Of a DNA stretch of 64,000 nucleotides, positions 39,910 through 50,716 are shown in pieces. Source of the stretch: Janthinobacterium sp. (lineage in GTDB: Bacteria > Pseudomonadota > Gammaproteobacteria > Burkholderiales > Burkholderiaceae_D); the NCBI GenBank assembly GCA_003133225.1, contig PKWL01000135.1, forward strand, positions 1 to 64,000, read 5' to 3'. Position 1 is the first letter of the stretch. The number at the start of each line of letters is the position of its first letter. The notes beneath the pieces were generated by a model. That model was not told the DNA's origin. It ran no database searches and saw nothing but the letters and a program-made list of their open reading frames with translations. A program made the position numbers and the translations under genes.

Positions 39910-41331
39910 ATGAACCCGAACTCCTTTTCCAGCTTGCCGCTGTCGAGCGCCTGCCTTGCCAATCTCAATTTGCTCGGCTACTACGAGATGACCACGATCC
40001 AAGCGCAAAGCCTGCCAGCGGTACTGCAAGGACGCGACCTGATCGCGCAGGCGAAAACAGGCAGCGGCAAAACGGCCGCCTTCGGCCTAGGCATCCTGCA
40101 TAAACTCAATCCGTCCTATTTCGCGGTGCAGGCGCTGGTGTTGTGCCCGACGCGCGAACTGGCCGACCAAGTCGCCAACGAATTGCGGCGCTTGGCGCGC
40201 AGCGCCGGCAACATCAAGATCCTGACCCTGACCGGGGGGGTGCCGATGCGCCCTCAGATCGCATCGCTAGAACATGGCGCGCACATCGTGGTCGGCACGC
40301 CGGGGCGCATCCGCGACCATCTGGGACGCGCCACGCTCAATTTGGGCACGGTGCAAACGCTGGTGCTAGATGAGGCGGACCGCATGACCGACATGGGCTT
40401 TTATGACGAGATCGCCGGTATCGTCAGCGCCTGCCCGGCACGCCGTCAAACGCTGCTGTTTTCGGCGACCTACCCCGACGACATCCGCCGCGCCACCGCC
40501 GCTTTCTTGCGCGACCCGGCCGAAGTGACAGTGCAAGCACAACATGACAACAGCCAGATCGAACAGCGTTTTTACGAAGTCGGTTTCGACGAACGCAATG
40601 CGGCGGTCGGCAAGCTCCTCAAGCATTTCAAGCCTGTTTCTACTTTGGCATTTTGCAATACCAAAATCCATTGCCGCGAGTTGGCGCAAACATTGCGCGA
40701 ACAAGGTTTTTCGGCGCTGGCGTTGTATGGCGAATTGGAACAGCGCGAACGCGACGAAATCTTGGTCTTGTTTTCCAACAAGAGTTGCTCGGTGCTGGTG
40801 GCAACCGACATCGCCGCGCGCGGCCTTGACATCCAAGACTTGGGCGCCGTGATCAACGTCGATGTATCGAAGGATACCGAGGTCCATATCCACCGTATTG
40901 GCCGCACGGGACGCGGCAGCGGGCAGGGTTTGGCGCTGTCACTGTGCGCGCCAAACGAAAAGAAATGGGTCAAGCTAATTGAACAATATCAGAGCGGCCC
41001 CGTGCAATGGCACCCGCTAAGCGAGTTGGATCCGGATGACGGCACGGCAATGGCACCGCTGCCGGCGCCCATGGTTACGCTCGCCATCATGGGCGGCAAA
41101 AAGGATAAGCTGCGGCCCGGCGACTTGCTGGGCGCCTTGACCGGCGATGCCGGCCTGACCAAGGAGCAAGTGGGCAAAATCAATGTGCTCGAATTCATGA
41201 CCTACGTGGCGCTAGACCGGCACGCGGCCAAATTCGCATTCGAGCGCCTGAACGGCGGCAATCCGCTCGGGCGCGACTTTGGCAATATCAAGGGGCGCAG
41301 TTTCAAGATGCGCTTTATCGACGCCGCTTAA
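39910..41331 (+). CDS. dbpA: ATP-dependent RNA helicase DbpA
   Basis: DEAD-box helicase acting in 50S subunit assembly, recruited by helix 92 of 23S rRNA. The Q motif precedes AKTGSGKT (48-55), PTRELADQ, DEAD (154-157), SAT (185-187) and the HRIGRTGR motif, followed by the C-terminal DbpA RNA-binding domain (LRPGDLLGALTGDAGLTKEQVGKINV). The start is the ATG at 39910 (MNPNSFSSLPLS), 12 codons into the open frame; 473 residues compares well with E. coli DbpA. Confidence 0.93.
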   Translation: MNPNSFSSLPLSSACLANLNLLGYYEMTTIQAQSLPAVLQGRDLIAQAKTGSGKTAAFGLGILHKLNPSYFAVQALVLCPTRELADQVANELRRLARSAGNIKILTLTGGVPMRPQIASLEHGAHIVVGTPGRIRDHLGRATLNLGTVQTLVLDEADRMTDMGFYDEIAGIVSACPARRQTLLFSATYPDDIRRATAAFLRDPAEVTVQAQHDNSQIEQRFYEVGFDERNAAVGKLLKHFKPVSTLAFCNTKIHCRELAQTLREQGFSALALYGELEQRERDEILVLFSNKSCSVLVATDIAARGLDIQDLGAVINVDVSKDTEVHIHRIGRTGRGSGQGLALSLCAPNEKKWVKLIEQYQSGPVQWHPLSELDPDDGTAMAPLPAPMVTLAIMGGKKDKLRPGDLLGALTGDAGLTKEQVGKINVLEFMTYVALDRHAAKFAFERLNGGNPLGRDFGNIKGRSFKMRFIDAA

Positions 41332-41638
41332 CCTGGCCTCAACTGTCCGAGCCGCCATGTTCGAATACGAGTAAGCCGCCTCTTCCTTCATGCGCGGACA
41401 ACACGGACAAATGACGCCGTGGAGCGTCAGCGCTTGCACGCGCTGCTGCGACAAGGGTGACGGGCGCGAGCATGGGGATCAAGTTGTCGGCGTCGACAAG
41501 GGCGACACGGAAGCGCTGGTTGACTCTGACGGCACAGCCCATGGCAGGCAGTTGGCGCTGTGCTAACCAAGTACAGCGACCAGACCGCTGCTAGTGGACG
41601 CCAGCGCTACTGCATGCGCAAAGCGGTTTCAGGTGACC
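41332..41638. other. Non-coding stretch between dbpA and efp
   Basis: 307 bases between convergent genes. Short frames exist on both strands, one with a CPCCPRMKEE-like stretch, but none has a ribosome site or family support. Possibly a remnant; no terminator with a clear T run was seen. Confidence 0.5.
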
Positions 41639-42214
41639 CTAGTTGCGAACCACTCGTTTGTACTCGTTGGTGCGGGTATCAATTTCAATCACGTCGTCGG
41701 TACTCACAAACAGCGGCACTTGAACGACGTGGCGATGCACCTCGAGGGCATTTTCAATCTTGGCTTCTTTCAAGACGTTGCCGGAAGTATTGCCCTTGAC
41801 TGCGGGCTCAGAGTAAAACACTTGACGCGCGATGGTCGTTGGCAACTCAACAGAAATCGCTTTGCCATCATAGAAAACGGCTTCACATTCCATGCCGTCT
41901 TTCAGGTAATGCAGCGCATCACCCAGGTTTTCTTCTTCGATTTCGTACTGATTGTATTCGGTGTCCATAAACACGAACAATGGGTCAGCGAAATAAGAAT
42001 ACGTCACCGGTTTTTTGTCGAGAACAACGACGTCGAACTTGTCGTCACCGCGGAACACGTTTTCCTGAGGGCTGTTCGTCAGGAGATTTTTCATCTTCCA
42101 TTTGTACGTGAAGCCCGTGCGGCTCGAACCATTGATATCAGAACGCAACACGATCATAGGCTTGCTGTCAATCATAATGATGTTGCCAACACGAATTTCT
42201 TTTGCAGGTTTCAT
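41639..42214 (-). CDS. efp: Elongation factor P (Arg32 type)
   Basis: Relieves ribosome stalling at polyproline. 191 residues in three beta-barrel domains. The domain I loop carries Arg at position 32 (GSSRTG) instead of Lys, which marks the EarP-dependent subfamily in which the Arg is rhamnosylated. The EarP gene lies 146 bases upstream on the same strand. A TATAAT box at 42330-42325 suggests efp also has its own promoter. Confidence 0.97.
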   Translation of the reverse strand: MKPAKEIRVGNIIMIDSKPMIVLRSDINGSSRTGFTYKWKMKNLLTNSPQENVFRGDDKFDVVVLDKKPVTYSYFADPLFVFMDTEYNQYEIEEENLGDALHYLKDGMECEAVFYDGKAISVELPTTIARQVFYSEPAVKGNTSGNVLKEAKIENALEVHRHVVQVPLFVSTDDVIEIDTRTNEYKRVVRN

Positions 42215-42360
42215 AAAGAGTGTACGTAAAAGTGGGTTGCATAAAAATCAACCGTCGCCTCCTGGCCAAAAGAACCATCAGCTCACGTTTGATCGAATAA
42301 AAATACGTTATAGATTAACCGAATATTATACCTTCTTTTTCGCGCGACTCGGCGTCCTCG

Positions 42361-43536
42361 TCACTTACGGAGCGAACAGGCAAACTTGAGCAAATTACAT
42401 GCGAGGTCCCCATTTTCCAGCATTTCGCGCTCCCACTCAAAACACCTGCACGCAATTTTTGGCATATCAGCTTGAAATTGCAGCCATAGCGCAGACCAGT
42501 TGGCTTGCTCCTTCACGTTCTCAGTGCTGGCGCCATTCCAATGCAAAGAAAGAGCAATCAAACTTTCAATATCGGCTGCATAGCGTTGTAAAAATGCACG
42601 CAATTTCACGTGATGCAAGTTTTCGTCTTGGGGATAGAGATGCCAGATAAATGGCTTGCCTGCCCACTGTGCGCGCACAAAGGAATCCTCTCCACGCACA
42701 AAATTGAGATCGCAAGCCCATAAAAGCTTGTCATAGTCCGGTTGCGCGACAAAGGGCAGAACGCGAACGGTGAGCGCGCCGCGCGTTTGTGCCGCTCCCG
42801 CTTTTGCTTGCGTGCCCAGAAACGCTTGAATCGCATCGCCAGCGACCCCTTCGGGGGCCAGGCAAGTGATTGCCGTACCCCCTTTTTGCCATACATCAAA
42901 CAATGCCGAGACTGGTGCGTGCGGATAACAAAACAAGGACACCTTGAATGCCACCGCCTCCGTCTTGGTCACGCCAAATTGCGCCAGAAAAGCCGCCATG
43001 GCCGCTTGATCGGATTGAAATTGCCGGCGCTGTTCTTCCGATGAAGATTCGCGCAGCAAACCGCCCGTTTTCTTTGTGAACCCTGGGAAGAAAAAATACT
43101 TGGTCAAAGGCAATCGTGGGTGAGGCGAGGGCAAAGTGTGGCAACCCTCAACCCATTCCTCGGCGCTCAAGCCTTCCAGGTTGAGCCACACCGGACGCGG
43201 ATGGCATCCTGCCATTGCGGCGATGTAGCCTGCTGGGATATCACAAGCGAAAAATTCAATGACGATATCGGCGACATCGCTCGCCAAAAATACGCCTTCC
43301 TGATTGCGCCAGTGGCGCACCGTTACACCGGCAAGCCGTTGCACTTCGGCGTTCAGCACAAGGTCCGGACAAATGCGCTGAAAGCTCCGCAAATCGTCCA
43401 CCCACAAGGTGACGGCAACGCCATGCTCTTGTTGCAGTTGCCTAGCTAAGCGCCAGCAGATACCGATGTCCCCATAGTTATCGACGACCTTGCAAAATAG
43501 GGCCAGGGATGTTGCTTGATTTTTATCGAGAGACAT
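42361..43536 (-). CDS. earP: EF-P arginine rhamnosyltransferase EarP (DUF2331)
   Basis: Inverting glycosyltransferase (GT-B fold) that transfers rhamnose from dTDP-rhamnose to Arg32 of EF-P. The N-terminal motif FCKVVDNYGDIGICWRLARQL (residues 14-34) carries the conserved Asp residues, and FVRGEDSFVRAQWAGKPFIWHLYPQ contains the nucleotide-sugar binding site. The open frame extends to 43692, but that part runs into the tRNA-Glu terminator; the ATG at 43536 (MSLDKNQATSLALFCKV) gives 391 residues, the family size. Confidence 0.94.
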   Translation of the reverse strand: MSLDKNQATSLALFCKVVDNYGDIGICWRLARQLQQEHGVAVTLWVDDLRSFQRICPDLVLNAEVQRLAGVTVRHWRNQEGVFLASDVADIVIEFFACDIPAGYIAAMAGCHPRPVWLNLEGLSAEEWVEGCHTLPSPHPRLPLTKYFFFPGFTKKTGGLLRESSSEEQRRQFQSDQAAMAAFLAQFGVTKTEAVAFKVSLFCYPHAPVSALFDVWQKGGTAITCLAPEGVAGDAIQAFLGTQAKAGAAQTRGALTVRVLPFVAQPDYDKLLWACDLNFVRGEDSFVRAQWAGKPFIWHLYPQDENLHHVKLRAFLQRYAADIESLIALSLHWNGASTENVKEQANWSALWLQFQADMPKIACRCFEWEREMLENGDLACNLLKFACSLRK

Positions 43537-43675
43537 TTTTTGACGATTTAATTCCAGCTGGACGCCGCTCTCGACGCTCCGTGGCAGAGGATTCGCATGC
43601 GCCAGATTATCCTTCCACAGCAAAGGGCTGATGATACCGATGCTAACGTGCGTTGCGGACGCAAAAACACGCACA

Positions 43676-43727
43676 CAAAAAAGCCGAAGCACCTATCCGC
43701 GCATGCGCGTTGGTCTGCTCCGGCTTT
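43676..43727 (-). terminator. Terminator downstream of tRNA-Glu copy 1
   Basis: On the minus strand AAAGCCG (43727-43721) pairs with CGGCTTT near 43685-43679, with an inner GCGCATGCGC palindrome in the loop, followed by a T run to 43676. Its position explains why earP cannot start further upstream. Confidence 0.7.
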
Positions 43728-43732
43728 CATAC

Positions 43733-43808
43733 TGGCGTCCCCAAGGGGATTCGAACCCCTGTACTCACCGTGAAAGGGTGATGTCCTAGGCCTCTAGACG
43801 ATGGGGAC
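43733..43808 (-). tRNA. tRNA-Glu (TTC), copy 1
   Basis: 76 bases with CCA: GTCCCCAT at the 5' end, anticodon loop CTTTCAC with TTC, T arm AGGGGTTCGAATCCCCT, and GGGGACG-CCA at the 3' end. Identical by eye to copies 2 and 3. Between it and copy 2 stands a strong terminator, and I see no good promoter in the remaining upstream segment. Confidence 0.96.
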
Positions 43809-43861
43809 AGAAATCTGCCCTGAATGCCGACTGCACACCCGACCCATGTTACCGCGCCAAT

Positions 43862-43883
43862 AAAAAACCCTGACGAATCAGGG
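43862..43883 (-). terminator. Terminator between tRNA-Glu copies 2 and 1
   Basis: On the minus strand CCCTGA, loop TTCG, TCAGGG, then six T (43867-43862): a compact, near-ideal intrinsic terminator. Confidence 0.85.
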
Positions 43884-43913
43884 CGTTAGCGCTGCTTAAC
43901 TGCTCATTAATCC

Positions 43914-43989
43914 TGGCGTCCCCAAGGGGATTCGAACCCCTGTACTCACCGTGAAAGGGTGATGTCCTAGGCCTCTAGACGATGGGGAC
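43914..43989 (-). tRNA. tRNA-Glu (TTC), copy 2
   Basis: 76 bases, same sequence as copy 1. The upstream DNA (minus strand) has a possible promoter: TTGATT, 18 bases, TAAGAT, about 65-95 bases before the tRNA. Confidence 0.96.
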
Positions 43990-44602
43990 CCGTTGTAACT
44001 GTTTTTAGTTCTTGGTGAACTCTTTTTGAGAGTTTTTAAGCCCTCAAAAAAGCGTGGCCAAATCTTAACACGAAGGACGCCGCAAAATCAATAGTAGCCC
44101 GCTCGTCTGCTATGTCGCTGCGAGCGGGCTACCTCTTCATGCGCAGAAACGGGCGGCATAAGGTCACGCGGCGTCGCAACCAACAAGGAGGCACCGAATC
44201 GAAACCCGCAAGCAGCTCATATCTTGCGATATTGATGCTTGAATGCTGCCGCGGCAAAGCGCGACGGCGCCGAAGGCGCCATGTTCTATATGGGGACCAA
44301 GCAGCGCCGCAGCAGCGCCAAGGACGATGAGCGTGCAGTGCAGCTCATGCGCTAGGCGACGAGCAACGAGTTGGGCCTGCCGGCCTGCACCCGCGGCGGC
44401 GCGTGCGAGCCGGCCCGAGGCTGGTCTTGCGTGCTGGGCATGGGGGAAGGCCTGGGAGCGCGCGCGTAAATGCCGCTCATGCGGCAGCGATGGCGGCGCC
44501 CGGTCAGCCGGAGAGGCCGGTAGCCCCCGGGCCGGGCTGCGCGGATGCTCCAAATGGAAATTTGGCATGCGCGATGAGCGGGAATTGGAAGTTCTAGAGC
44601 GG
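43990..44602. other. Stretch between tRNA-Glu copy 2 and the Ala-Glu-Ala tRNA unit
   Basis: About 610 bases with no supported gene. It includes a perfect 12-base inverted repeat, GTAGCCCGCTCG at 44094-44105 with its complement at 44121-44132, and a region at 44240-44560 that is rich in short GC palindromes (GGCGCCGAAGGCGCC type). The long minus-strand frame across it begins inside a tRNA and is spurious. Confidence 0.55.
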
Positions 44603-44631
44603 GCAAAACAAAGGCCGCACACGGCGGCCTT
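44603..44631 (-). terminator. Terminator of the Ala-Glu-Ala tRNA unit
   Basis: On the minus strand AAGGCCGC (44631-44624) pairs with GCGGCCTT (44618-44611) with a 5-base loop, followed by TGTTTTG. It sits about 43 bases after tRNA-Ala copy 1. Confidence 0.75.
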
Positions 44632-44673
44632 ATCGGTCAAACTTTGACACGCGCGATTTAATTCCGCATTTTT

Positions 44674-44749
<76 letters not shown>

Positions 44750-44853
44750 CAGAGGCGAAGAAATCAAAGCCGCTTTGAGCGACCCGATCAACGCCAATCT
44801 TGTAAACCCCGTTGCCAACACCGCTTACCTGGCGCTGCCACCGCTTTAAAAAC

Positions 44854-44929
44854 TGGCGTCCCCAAGGGGATTCGAACCCCTGTACTCACCGTGAAAGGGT
44901 GATGTCCTAGGCCTCTAGACGATGGGGAC
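44854..44929 (-). tRNA. tRNA-Glu (TTC), copy 3
   Basis: 76 bases, same sequence as copies 1 and 2, positioned between the two tRNA-Ala genes with spacers of 47 and 104 bases. Confidence 0.96.
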
Positions 44930-44976
44930 TTTGAACCATGCTTTGCAAATGAATGCCAATTTGCCTCTTCGCTTTT

Positions 44977-45052
<76 letters not shown>

Positions 45053-45069
45053 CGGTGCGAAGAAACAGG

Positions 45070-45097
45070 ATTATAGCAAATATCTTGTGCGATGCAA
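45070..45097 (-). promoter_or_regulatory. Promoter of the Ala-Glu-Ala tRNA unit
   Basis: On the minus strand TTGCAT (45097-45092), 16 bases, TATAAT (45075-45070). The transcript would begin near 45063, about 11 bases before tRNA-Ala. The -35 box is 18 bases from the gltX stop. Confidence 0.65.
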
Positions 45098-45114
45098 ATG
45101 CTCTTTTGCAACAC

Positions 45115-46524
45115 TTAAAAATACTTCGCCAGACGCGCGAGGACGATGTCGCGGCCGAAAATGTGCAGTACCGCATCGATGCCCGGCGTTTTCAGCTGGC
45201 CCGTGATGATCAGGCGCAGCGGCATGGCCATCTGCGGCATTTTCAAGCCATTCTCGGCCAACACTTCCTTGATCATGGCCGACAGAGCTTCCTTGCTCCA
45301 CTCTACGCTTTGGCAGCGCAAGGCGAACTGGGCCAGCGCCGGTTTTACAGCCTCGGTCAGATGCTGGGCCAGTAGCGTGGCATCCGGCTGCGGTTCGCGG
45401 TAAAACAGCATCGCTGCGGCGGCGAGTTCGCAAATCGTGTTGGCGCGCTCTTTCATCATGCCGAGCACCAGCGGCAAGCTGGGGGCGCCGTCGAACTGCG
45501 CGCCGTCGCGGCTCATCAGCGGGCGTGCCAGTTCAGCCAGGCGGGCGTTGTCGGCCTCTTTGATATAGTGGTTGTTTAGCCATGCCAGTTTTTCGTTATT
45601 GAACTGCGCGGCCGATTTCGACAGGTGATCCAAGTTGAACCACTGGCAGAACTGCTCCATCGAAAACACTTCGTCGTCGCCATGGCTCCAGCCCAGGCGG
45701 GCCAGGTAATTGAGCATCGCTTCGGGCAGATAGCCTTGCTCGGGGTATTCCATGACGCTGACGGCGCCGTGGCGTTTTGACAGCTTCTCGCCGTCGGCGC
45801 CAAGGATCATCGGCAGGTGGCCATACAACGGCAACGGCGCGCCGATCGCGCGCAAGATGTTGATCTGGCGCGGCGTGTTATTGACGTGATCGTCGCCGCG
45901 TAGCACGTGGGTGATCTGCATGTCCCAGTCATCGACGGCAACGCAGAAATTGTAGGTTGGAGTGCCGTCCGGACGCGCGATCACCAGGTCGTCTAGCTCG
46001 CGGTTGGAGATCGTGATGGTACCCTTGACGACATCGTCCCAGCTGACGTCGCCCTCGAGAGGATTTTTGAAACGCACCACCGGCTTGCGATCGGCCGGCA
46101 CCGGGGGCAAGGTCTTGCCCTCTTGCGGACGCCACGTGCCGTCGTAACGGGGCTTTTCGCCCGCGGCGCGCATCCTGTCGCGCATCGCCTCGACTTCTTC
46201 CGGCGACGAGTAGCACAGATACGCTGTGCCTTCTTTCAACATTTGCGCGACCACTTCGCGGTAGCGGTCCATGCGCTGCATTTGGTAGAACGGGCCTTCG
46301 TCATGGTGCAAACCGAGCCAGGCCATGCCGTCGATGATCGCCTGCACCGCTTGCGGCGTCGAGCGTTGCAGATCCGTGTCTTCGATACGCAAGATGAAGG
46401 TGCCGCCGAAATGACGGGCGAAAGCCCAGCAATAGAGCGCCGTGCGGGCGCCGCCCAGATGGAGAAAACCGGTCGGGCTGGGCGCGAAACGGGTGCGAAC
46501 GGGGGTGGCAGATGGAGTGTGCAT
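45115..46524 (-). CDS. gltX: Glutamyl-tRNA synthetase
   Basis: Class I synthetase that charges tRNA-Glu. The HIGH-type motif is HLGG at 22-25 within [19 protein letters not shown] and the KMSKS-type motif is KLSKRHG near 245. The 469-residue length fits the family. tRNA-Glu genes follow directly downstream on the same strand, separated by their own promoter. Confidence 0.96.
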   Translation of the reverse strand: MHTPSATPVRTRFAPSPTGFLHLGGARTALYCWAFARHFGGTFILRIEDTDLQRSTPQAVQAIIDGMAWLGLHHDEGPFYQMQRMDRYREVVAQMLKEGTAYLCYSSPEEVEAMRDRMRAAGEKPRYDGTWRPQEGKTLPPVPADRKPVVRFKNPLEGDVSWDDVVKGTITISNRELDDLVIARPDGTPTYNFCVAVDDWDMQITHVLRGDDHVNNTPRQINILRAIGAPLPLYGHLPMILGADGEKLSKRHGAVSVMEYPEQGYLPEAMLNYLARLGWSHGDDEVFSMEQFCQWFNLDHLSKSAAQFNNEKLAWLNNHYIKEADNARLAELARPLMSRDGAQFDGAPSLPLVLGMMKERANTICELAAAAMLFYREPQPDATLLAQHLTEAVKPALAQFALRCQSVEWSKEALSAMIKEVLAENGLKMPQMAMPLRLIITGQLKTPGIDAVLHIFGRDIVLARLAKYF

Positions 46525-46758
46525 GTATACAAAGCCTGATGTAAAGGACGCTATTTTACCTCCTTAAGCAGCCTTAGCGCTGACCGGCGCCTACGTACCG
46601 GACCGAGCATGGGCGATGCGAACGCGCGCAGCGCGCGCGCCCGTGACAACCCGTTTTGCAAGCCAACGGCGCCCTTAGTCATACGCGTTTTCGCCCTCGG
46701 GGCGAGGGGCGTCCGTCAGGTCAGCTTGCGGGCATGCGTTTGGGCGCCCCGCTGATGG

Positions 46759-47847
46759 TCAATCGTTCTGGACGACGATGTTGGGAAATTTATTCGTCAT
46801 GTCCTTGGCTTTTTCCGCCACCTTGACCGCAATCTTGCGCGCGATTTCTTTATAGATCGCCGCCACCGGGCCATCCGGCTCGGCCACTACGGTGGGCTTG
46901 CCGGAATCGGTCTGCTGGCGAATAGCCATCAGCAGCGGCAAGGCGCCGAGGAATTCCACGCCGTACTCGTCGCACATTTTCTGGCCGCCTCCGGCCCCAA
47001 AAATCGCTTCCGAGTGGCCGCAGTTGGAGCACACATGCGTGCTCATGTTCTCTACAATGCCGAGGATCGGGATGCCGACCTTTTCGAACATTTTCAAGCC
47101 CTTGCGCGCGTCAAGCAAGGCGATGTCTTGCGGCGTCGTCACGATCACGGCGCCCGTCACCGGCACTTTTTGCGACAATGTCAGTTGGATGTCGCCGGTG
47201 CCGGGCGGCATGTCGACGATGAGGTAATCCAAGTCGCGCCAGTTGGTTTGCTCGATTAGCTGTTGCAATGCTTGCGTGACCATCGGGCCCCGCCACACCA
47301 TCGGCTCGCCCGCATCGACCATGAAGCCGATTGACGATACTTGCAAGCCATAGTTTTCCAACGGCTCCATGGTCTTGCCGTCGCGCGTCTCGGGCCGGCC
47401 ATTAATACCGAGCATCATCGGCTGGGACGGGCCGTAAATGTCGGCATCGAGCATGCCCACGGAGGCGCCCTCCGCAGCCAGCGCCAGCGCCAGGTTGACG
47501 GCGGTGGTCGATTTGCCGACGCCGCCCTTGCCGGACGCGACCGCGATGATATTTTTCACGTTCGGCATGAGCTTCAGGCCGCGCTGCACCGCGTGCGATA
47601 TGATCTTGGTATAGACGTTGACCGTGACTTGGCCGGCGCCGGCCAAGGCCTGCAGCGGCGCCTGCACGCGGGTCCGGATCGCATCGATTTGGCTCTTGGC
47701 CGGGTAGCCCAGCTCGATATCGAGCGTGATATCGCCGCCCTCGACCTTGATGTTCTTCACCGACTTGGACGAAACGAAGTCTTTTGTCGTATTCAGATCG
47801 ATTACTTTGCCGAGCGCTGCCTTGACTTCTTCTACTGTGATGCTCAT
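46759..47847 (-). CDS. apbC: Iron-sulfur cluster carrier protein ApbC/Mrp
   Basis: ParA/MinD-type P-loop ATPase that carries and delivers Fe-S clusters. It has an N-terminal MIP18-like domain (residues 1-90), a deviant Walker [12 protein letters not shown] (104-114), and the CSNCG cysteine pair near 283 that binds the cluster between subunits. The open frame extends to 47967, but homologues begin at the ATG at 47847 ([15 protein letters not shown]), giving 362 residues. It is divergent from metG with a 132-base shared upstream region. Confidence 0.95.
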   Translation of the reverse strand: MSITVEEVKAALGKVIDLNTTKDFVSSKSVKNIKVEGGDITLDIELGYPAKSQIDAIRTRVQAPLQALAGAGQVTVNVYTKIISHAVQRGLKLMPNVKNIIAVASGKGGVGKSTTAVNLALALAAEGASVGMLDADIYGPSQPMMLGINGRPETRDGKTMEPLENYGLQVSSIGFMVDAGEPMVWRGPMVTQALQQLIEQTNWRDLDYLIVDMPPGTGDIQLTLSQKVPVTGAVIVTTPQDIALLDARKGLKMFEKVGIPILGIVENMSTHVCSNCGHSEAIFGAGGGQKMCDEYGVEFLGALPLLMAIRQQTDSGKPTVVAEPDGPVAAIYKEIARKIAVKVAEKAKDMTNKFPNIVVQND

Positions 47848-47979
47848 GAAAAATCTCCGTATGTGATTCCGCAGTCTAGCGCAAATTGGCTTAAAAAACA
47901 GGATGAGCGCGGCAGCGCCTCTGCGCGGCAAGCCCTTCCACTGGTAAAATGCCTTTTTCCCTATCAAAGTGCATCAATC

Positions 47980-50130
47980 ATGACCCGCAAGCTGTTCGTC
48001 ACCACTGCCCTGCCTTACGCCAACGCCGCCTTCCACATTGGACACATGATGGAATACATTCAGGCCGATATTTGGGTCCGGTTCCAGCGAATGCAACGCG
48101 ATGGCGACGCGCAACGCGAAGTGCACTTCGTCGGCGCCGACGACACCCATGGCACGCCGATCATGATGGCCGCTGAAAAAGAAGGCATTACGCCTCAGCA
48201 ATTTGTGGCCAGAATCGCGGCCGGCCGCGCCCAATATCTCGACGGCTTCCATATCGCCTTCGACAATTGGTACTCCACCGATTCGCCCGAGAACGTCGAG
48301 TTATCACAAGGCATCTACCGCAAGCTGCGCGACGCCGGCCTGATCGTCACGAAGACGGTCGACCGCTTCTTCGACCCCGTCAAGGGCATGTTCCTGGCGG
48401 ACCGCAACATCAAGGGCGAATGCCCGAAATGCGGCGCCAAGGACCAGTACGGTGACAATTGCGAATCGTGCGGCGCGGCCTATCAGCCTACCGAACTGGT
48501 GAAACCGTTCTCCGTGTTTACCGGGTCGACGCCGATATTGAAGCCGTCGGAGCAGTATTTCTTCAAGCTGTCCGACCCGCGTTGCTTCGCCTTTCTCAAA
48601 GAGTGGCTCAACACGCCAGGCCGCCTGCAGCCGGAAATGGTCAACAAGGTCAGCGAATGGCTAGGCGAGAGCGGCGAAAAGCTGGCCGACTGGGACATTT
48701 CACGCGATGCGCCTTACTTTGGCATTCCTATCCCTGACGCGCCGGGAAAGTTCTTTTACGTCTGGCTCGATGCGCCGGTCGGCTACCTAGCCAGCTTGAA
48801 AAACTACTGCCAAAAGATGGCCATCGATTACGATGCGCTGCTCAACGATCCAGCCACGGAACAAATCCACTTCATCGGCAAGGACATCGTTTCCTTCCAC
48901 CTCCTGTTCTGGCCTGCCATGCTTAAATTCGCCGGCCACCCGGTGATTGAAAAGCTGAAAGTCAATGTGCACGGCCACCTGACGGTAAACAATGAAAAGA
49001 TGTCGAAGTCGCGCGGCACTGGCATTTCGCCGCTGCGCTACCTGGATCTGGGAATGAATCCGGAATGGCTAAGGTACTACATCGCGTTCAAACTGAACTC
49101 GAAAGTGGAAGACCTCGACTTTACCGCCGATGACTTCGTCGCGCGCGTGAATAGCGATTTGATCGGCAAGTACGTCAACATCGCCAGCCGCAGCGCCGGT
49201 TTCATCGCTAAAAAATTCGACGGTAAATTGGCCACCAGCCTGTCGGACGGGGCGCAGGGGTGGCTCCAGCGCGCCTTGACCAAAACGGTGGACGGGGTCG
49301 TCAGCGAACGCCAAGCTAGCATCGCCGGCCATTTTGAAAACCGCGAATTCGGCAAAGCACTGCGCGAAATCATGGAGATCGCCGACATCACCAACCAGTA
49401 TGTCGATGAAAACAAGCCATGGATCTTGGCGAAAGACACCACTAAGATGGCCGAACTGCAAGATGTATGCACCACGGCACTGGTCCTGTTTCGCCAGCTG
49501 ACGATTTTGCTCTCGCCCGTGCTGCCGCAAGTGGCGGCCGACGTTGCCAAATTCTTCAACGAGGAACGCCTGGTCTGGGCTGCTACCGAAGTGGCCGGCG
49601 GCGGCGTGCTGCAATCGATGCTGGGCCGTAAAATTGGCGCCTACAACCACCTGATGACACGGGTCGATGCCAAGATGGTCGAAGCGCTGTTCGATGCGCC
49701 CGTGGCGGTGCCTGTTGCCGCAAGGCAGGCAAAGCACGAGGCGGTGGATGCCGCCAGCAACGGGGGCGGCATCATCGAAGCACTAGCGCCCGAAATTAGC
49801 ATCGATGACTTTAGCAAAATCGATTTACGCATCGCGAAAATCATCAATTGCGAGCATGTGAGCGGCTCCGACAAACTGCTGCGCCTGACGCTTGACGCCG
49901 GCGAAGGCCGCCTGCGCAACGTCTTCTCCGGTATCAAGGCGGCCTACCAACCGGACGAACTGGTCGGCAAACTCACCGTGCTGGTGGCCAACTTGGCGCC
50001 GCGCAAGATGAAATTCGGCGTGTCGGAAGGGATGGTGTTGGCCGCCTCGGCCGCCGACGAGAATGCCAATCCCGGCATCTATATTCTAAATCCTTGGCCG
50101 GGCGCCACGCCCGGCATGCGCATCCGTTAA
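47980..50130 (+). CDS. metG: Methionyl-tRNA synthetase
   Basis: 716 residues from the ATG at 47980 ([22 protein letters not shown]). HIGH is at 19-22, the zinc-binding cysteines are in CPKCG and CESCG near 148-165, KMSKS is at 340-344, and a C-terminal EMAP-type tRNA-binding/dimerisation domain starts near 608 ([13 protein letters not shown]). The same frame is open for another 213 codons upstream, opposite the apbC gene; that part is an antisense artefact. Confidence 0.97.
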   Translation: MTRKLFVTTALPYANAAFHIGHMMEYIQADIWVRFQRMQRDGDAQREVHFVGADDTHGTPIMMAAEKEGITPQQFVARIAAGRAQYLDGFHIAFDNWYSTDSPENVELSQGIYRKLRDAGLIVTKTVDRFFDPVKGMFLADRNIKGECPKCGAKDQYGDNCESCGAAYQPTELVKPFSVFTGSTPILKPSEQYFFKLSDPRCFAFLKEWLNTPGRLQPEMVNKVSEWLGESGEKLADWDISRDAPYFGIPIPDAPGKFFYVWLDAPVGYLASLKNYCQKMAIDYDALLNDPATEQIHFIGKDIVSFHLLFWPAMLKFAGHPVIEKLKVNVHGHLTVNNEKMSKSRGTGISPLRYLDLGMNPEWLRYYIAFKLNSKVEDLDFTADDFVARVNSDLIGKYVNIASRSAGFIAKKFDGKLATSLSDGAQGWLQRALTKTVDGVVSERQASIAGHFENREFGKALREIMEIADITNQYVDENKPWILAKDTTKMAELQDVCTTALVLFRQLTILLSPVLPQVAADVAKFFNEERLVWAATEVAGGGVLQSMLGRKIGAYNHLMTRVDAKMVEALFDAPVAVPVAARQAKHEAVDAASNGGGIIEALAPEISIDDFSKIDLRIAKIINCEHVSGSDKLLRLTLDAGEGRLRNVFSGIKAAYQPDELVGKLTVLVANLAPRKMKFGVSEGMVLAASAADENANPGIYILNPWPGATPGMRIR

Positions 50131-50716
50131 GGTCGCCCCCACCGCCCCCAGCAGCCTCATGCGCGGGGGATAAGGGCGCGGCCGCGGCCGCCCCGGATGG
50201 ATTGGGCATCAAGCAGCACGTCGGCGCCAGTGGCGGGCAAAGTGCCGAAAAATCCAGCTGCGCCCGCTTATTCGACGCCCTGCCCGCCACTGGCGCTGCC
50301 AACGCTTTCACCCAGAAGAGCGCAGTTCGACCTCACGGGTTGACTGAGACATATGACGGGAACTAACTGGGCGGCAATGATCATCTCGCGCTTGGGCACA
50401 CGCCACCGGCCAGAAAATCCGAAGTTTGAGATCCCAAAATTGCCCGAGCAGGAATAGGCGGATAGCCCGACCGGGACAAGCCCCGTTTTGGGGAGCAGTT
50501 GCAGGCAGACGTTTGCCTAAAATGTAAAAATCCAATCCGCCGGGTTCGGCGTGCAAGGTTCGACGTCGCAAGCTAGCGCCATCGATACGTCTGCGGCGCC
50601 AGCGCCGCCAGCCGCTTATTGGACTTGGCTCAAACCTGAAGCACGATTTCAATGCTATTTTTTCACGTGGGCCCTTGCCTGCGACGGTGACACCGTAAGG
50701 GACCGAAATCGGACTG
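50131..50716. other. Non-coding stretch downstream of metG
   Basis: 586 bases without a supported gene. It contains a GC-rich block (GGCCGCGGCCGCC near 50178) and a 16-base perfect inverted repeat listed separately. The last 50 bases precede the UPF0158 gene; no strong promoter was recognised. Confidence 0.55.
50224..50296. repeat. 16-base perfect inverted repeat with 41-base loop
   Basis: GCGCCAGTGGCGGGCA at 50224-50239 and its exact reverse complement at 50281-50296. No T run follows on either side, so it is not a simple intrinsic terminator; it may be a structured RNA end, a protein-binding site or a remnant of a mobile repeat. Confidence 0.7.

Noticed and set aside
41212-41454. 80-codon minus-strand frame with a CPCCPRM motif
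   Set aside because: More than half of it is the antisense of the dbpA C-terminus, and the cysteine motif alone is not enough to support a gene.
46560-46758. GC-rich palindromic patches between gltX and apbC
   Set aside because: Short imperfect stems followed by A rather than T on the relevant strand; no terminator or gene supported.
47341-47979. 213-codon in-frame N-terminal extension of metG running antisense through apbC
   Set aside because: The canonical MetG start with HIGH at residues 19-22 is at 47980, and the extension is the complement of a conserved gene. It is open only because of high GC content.
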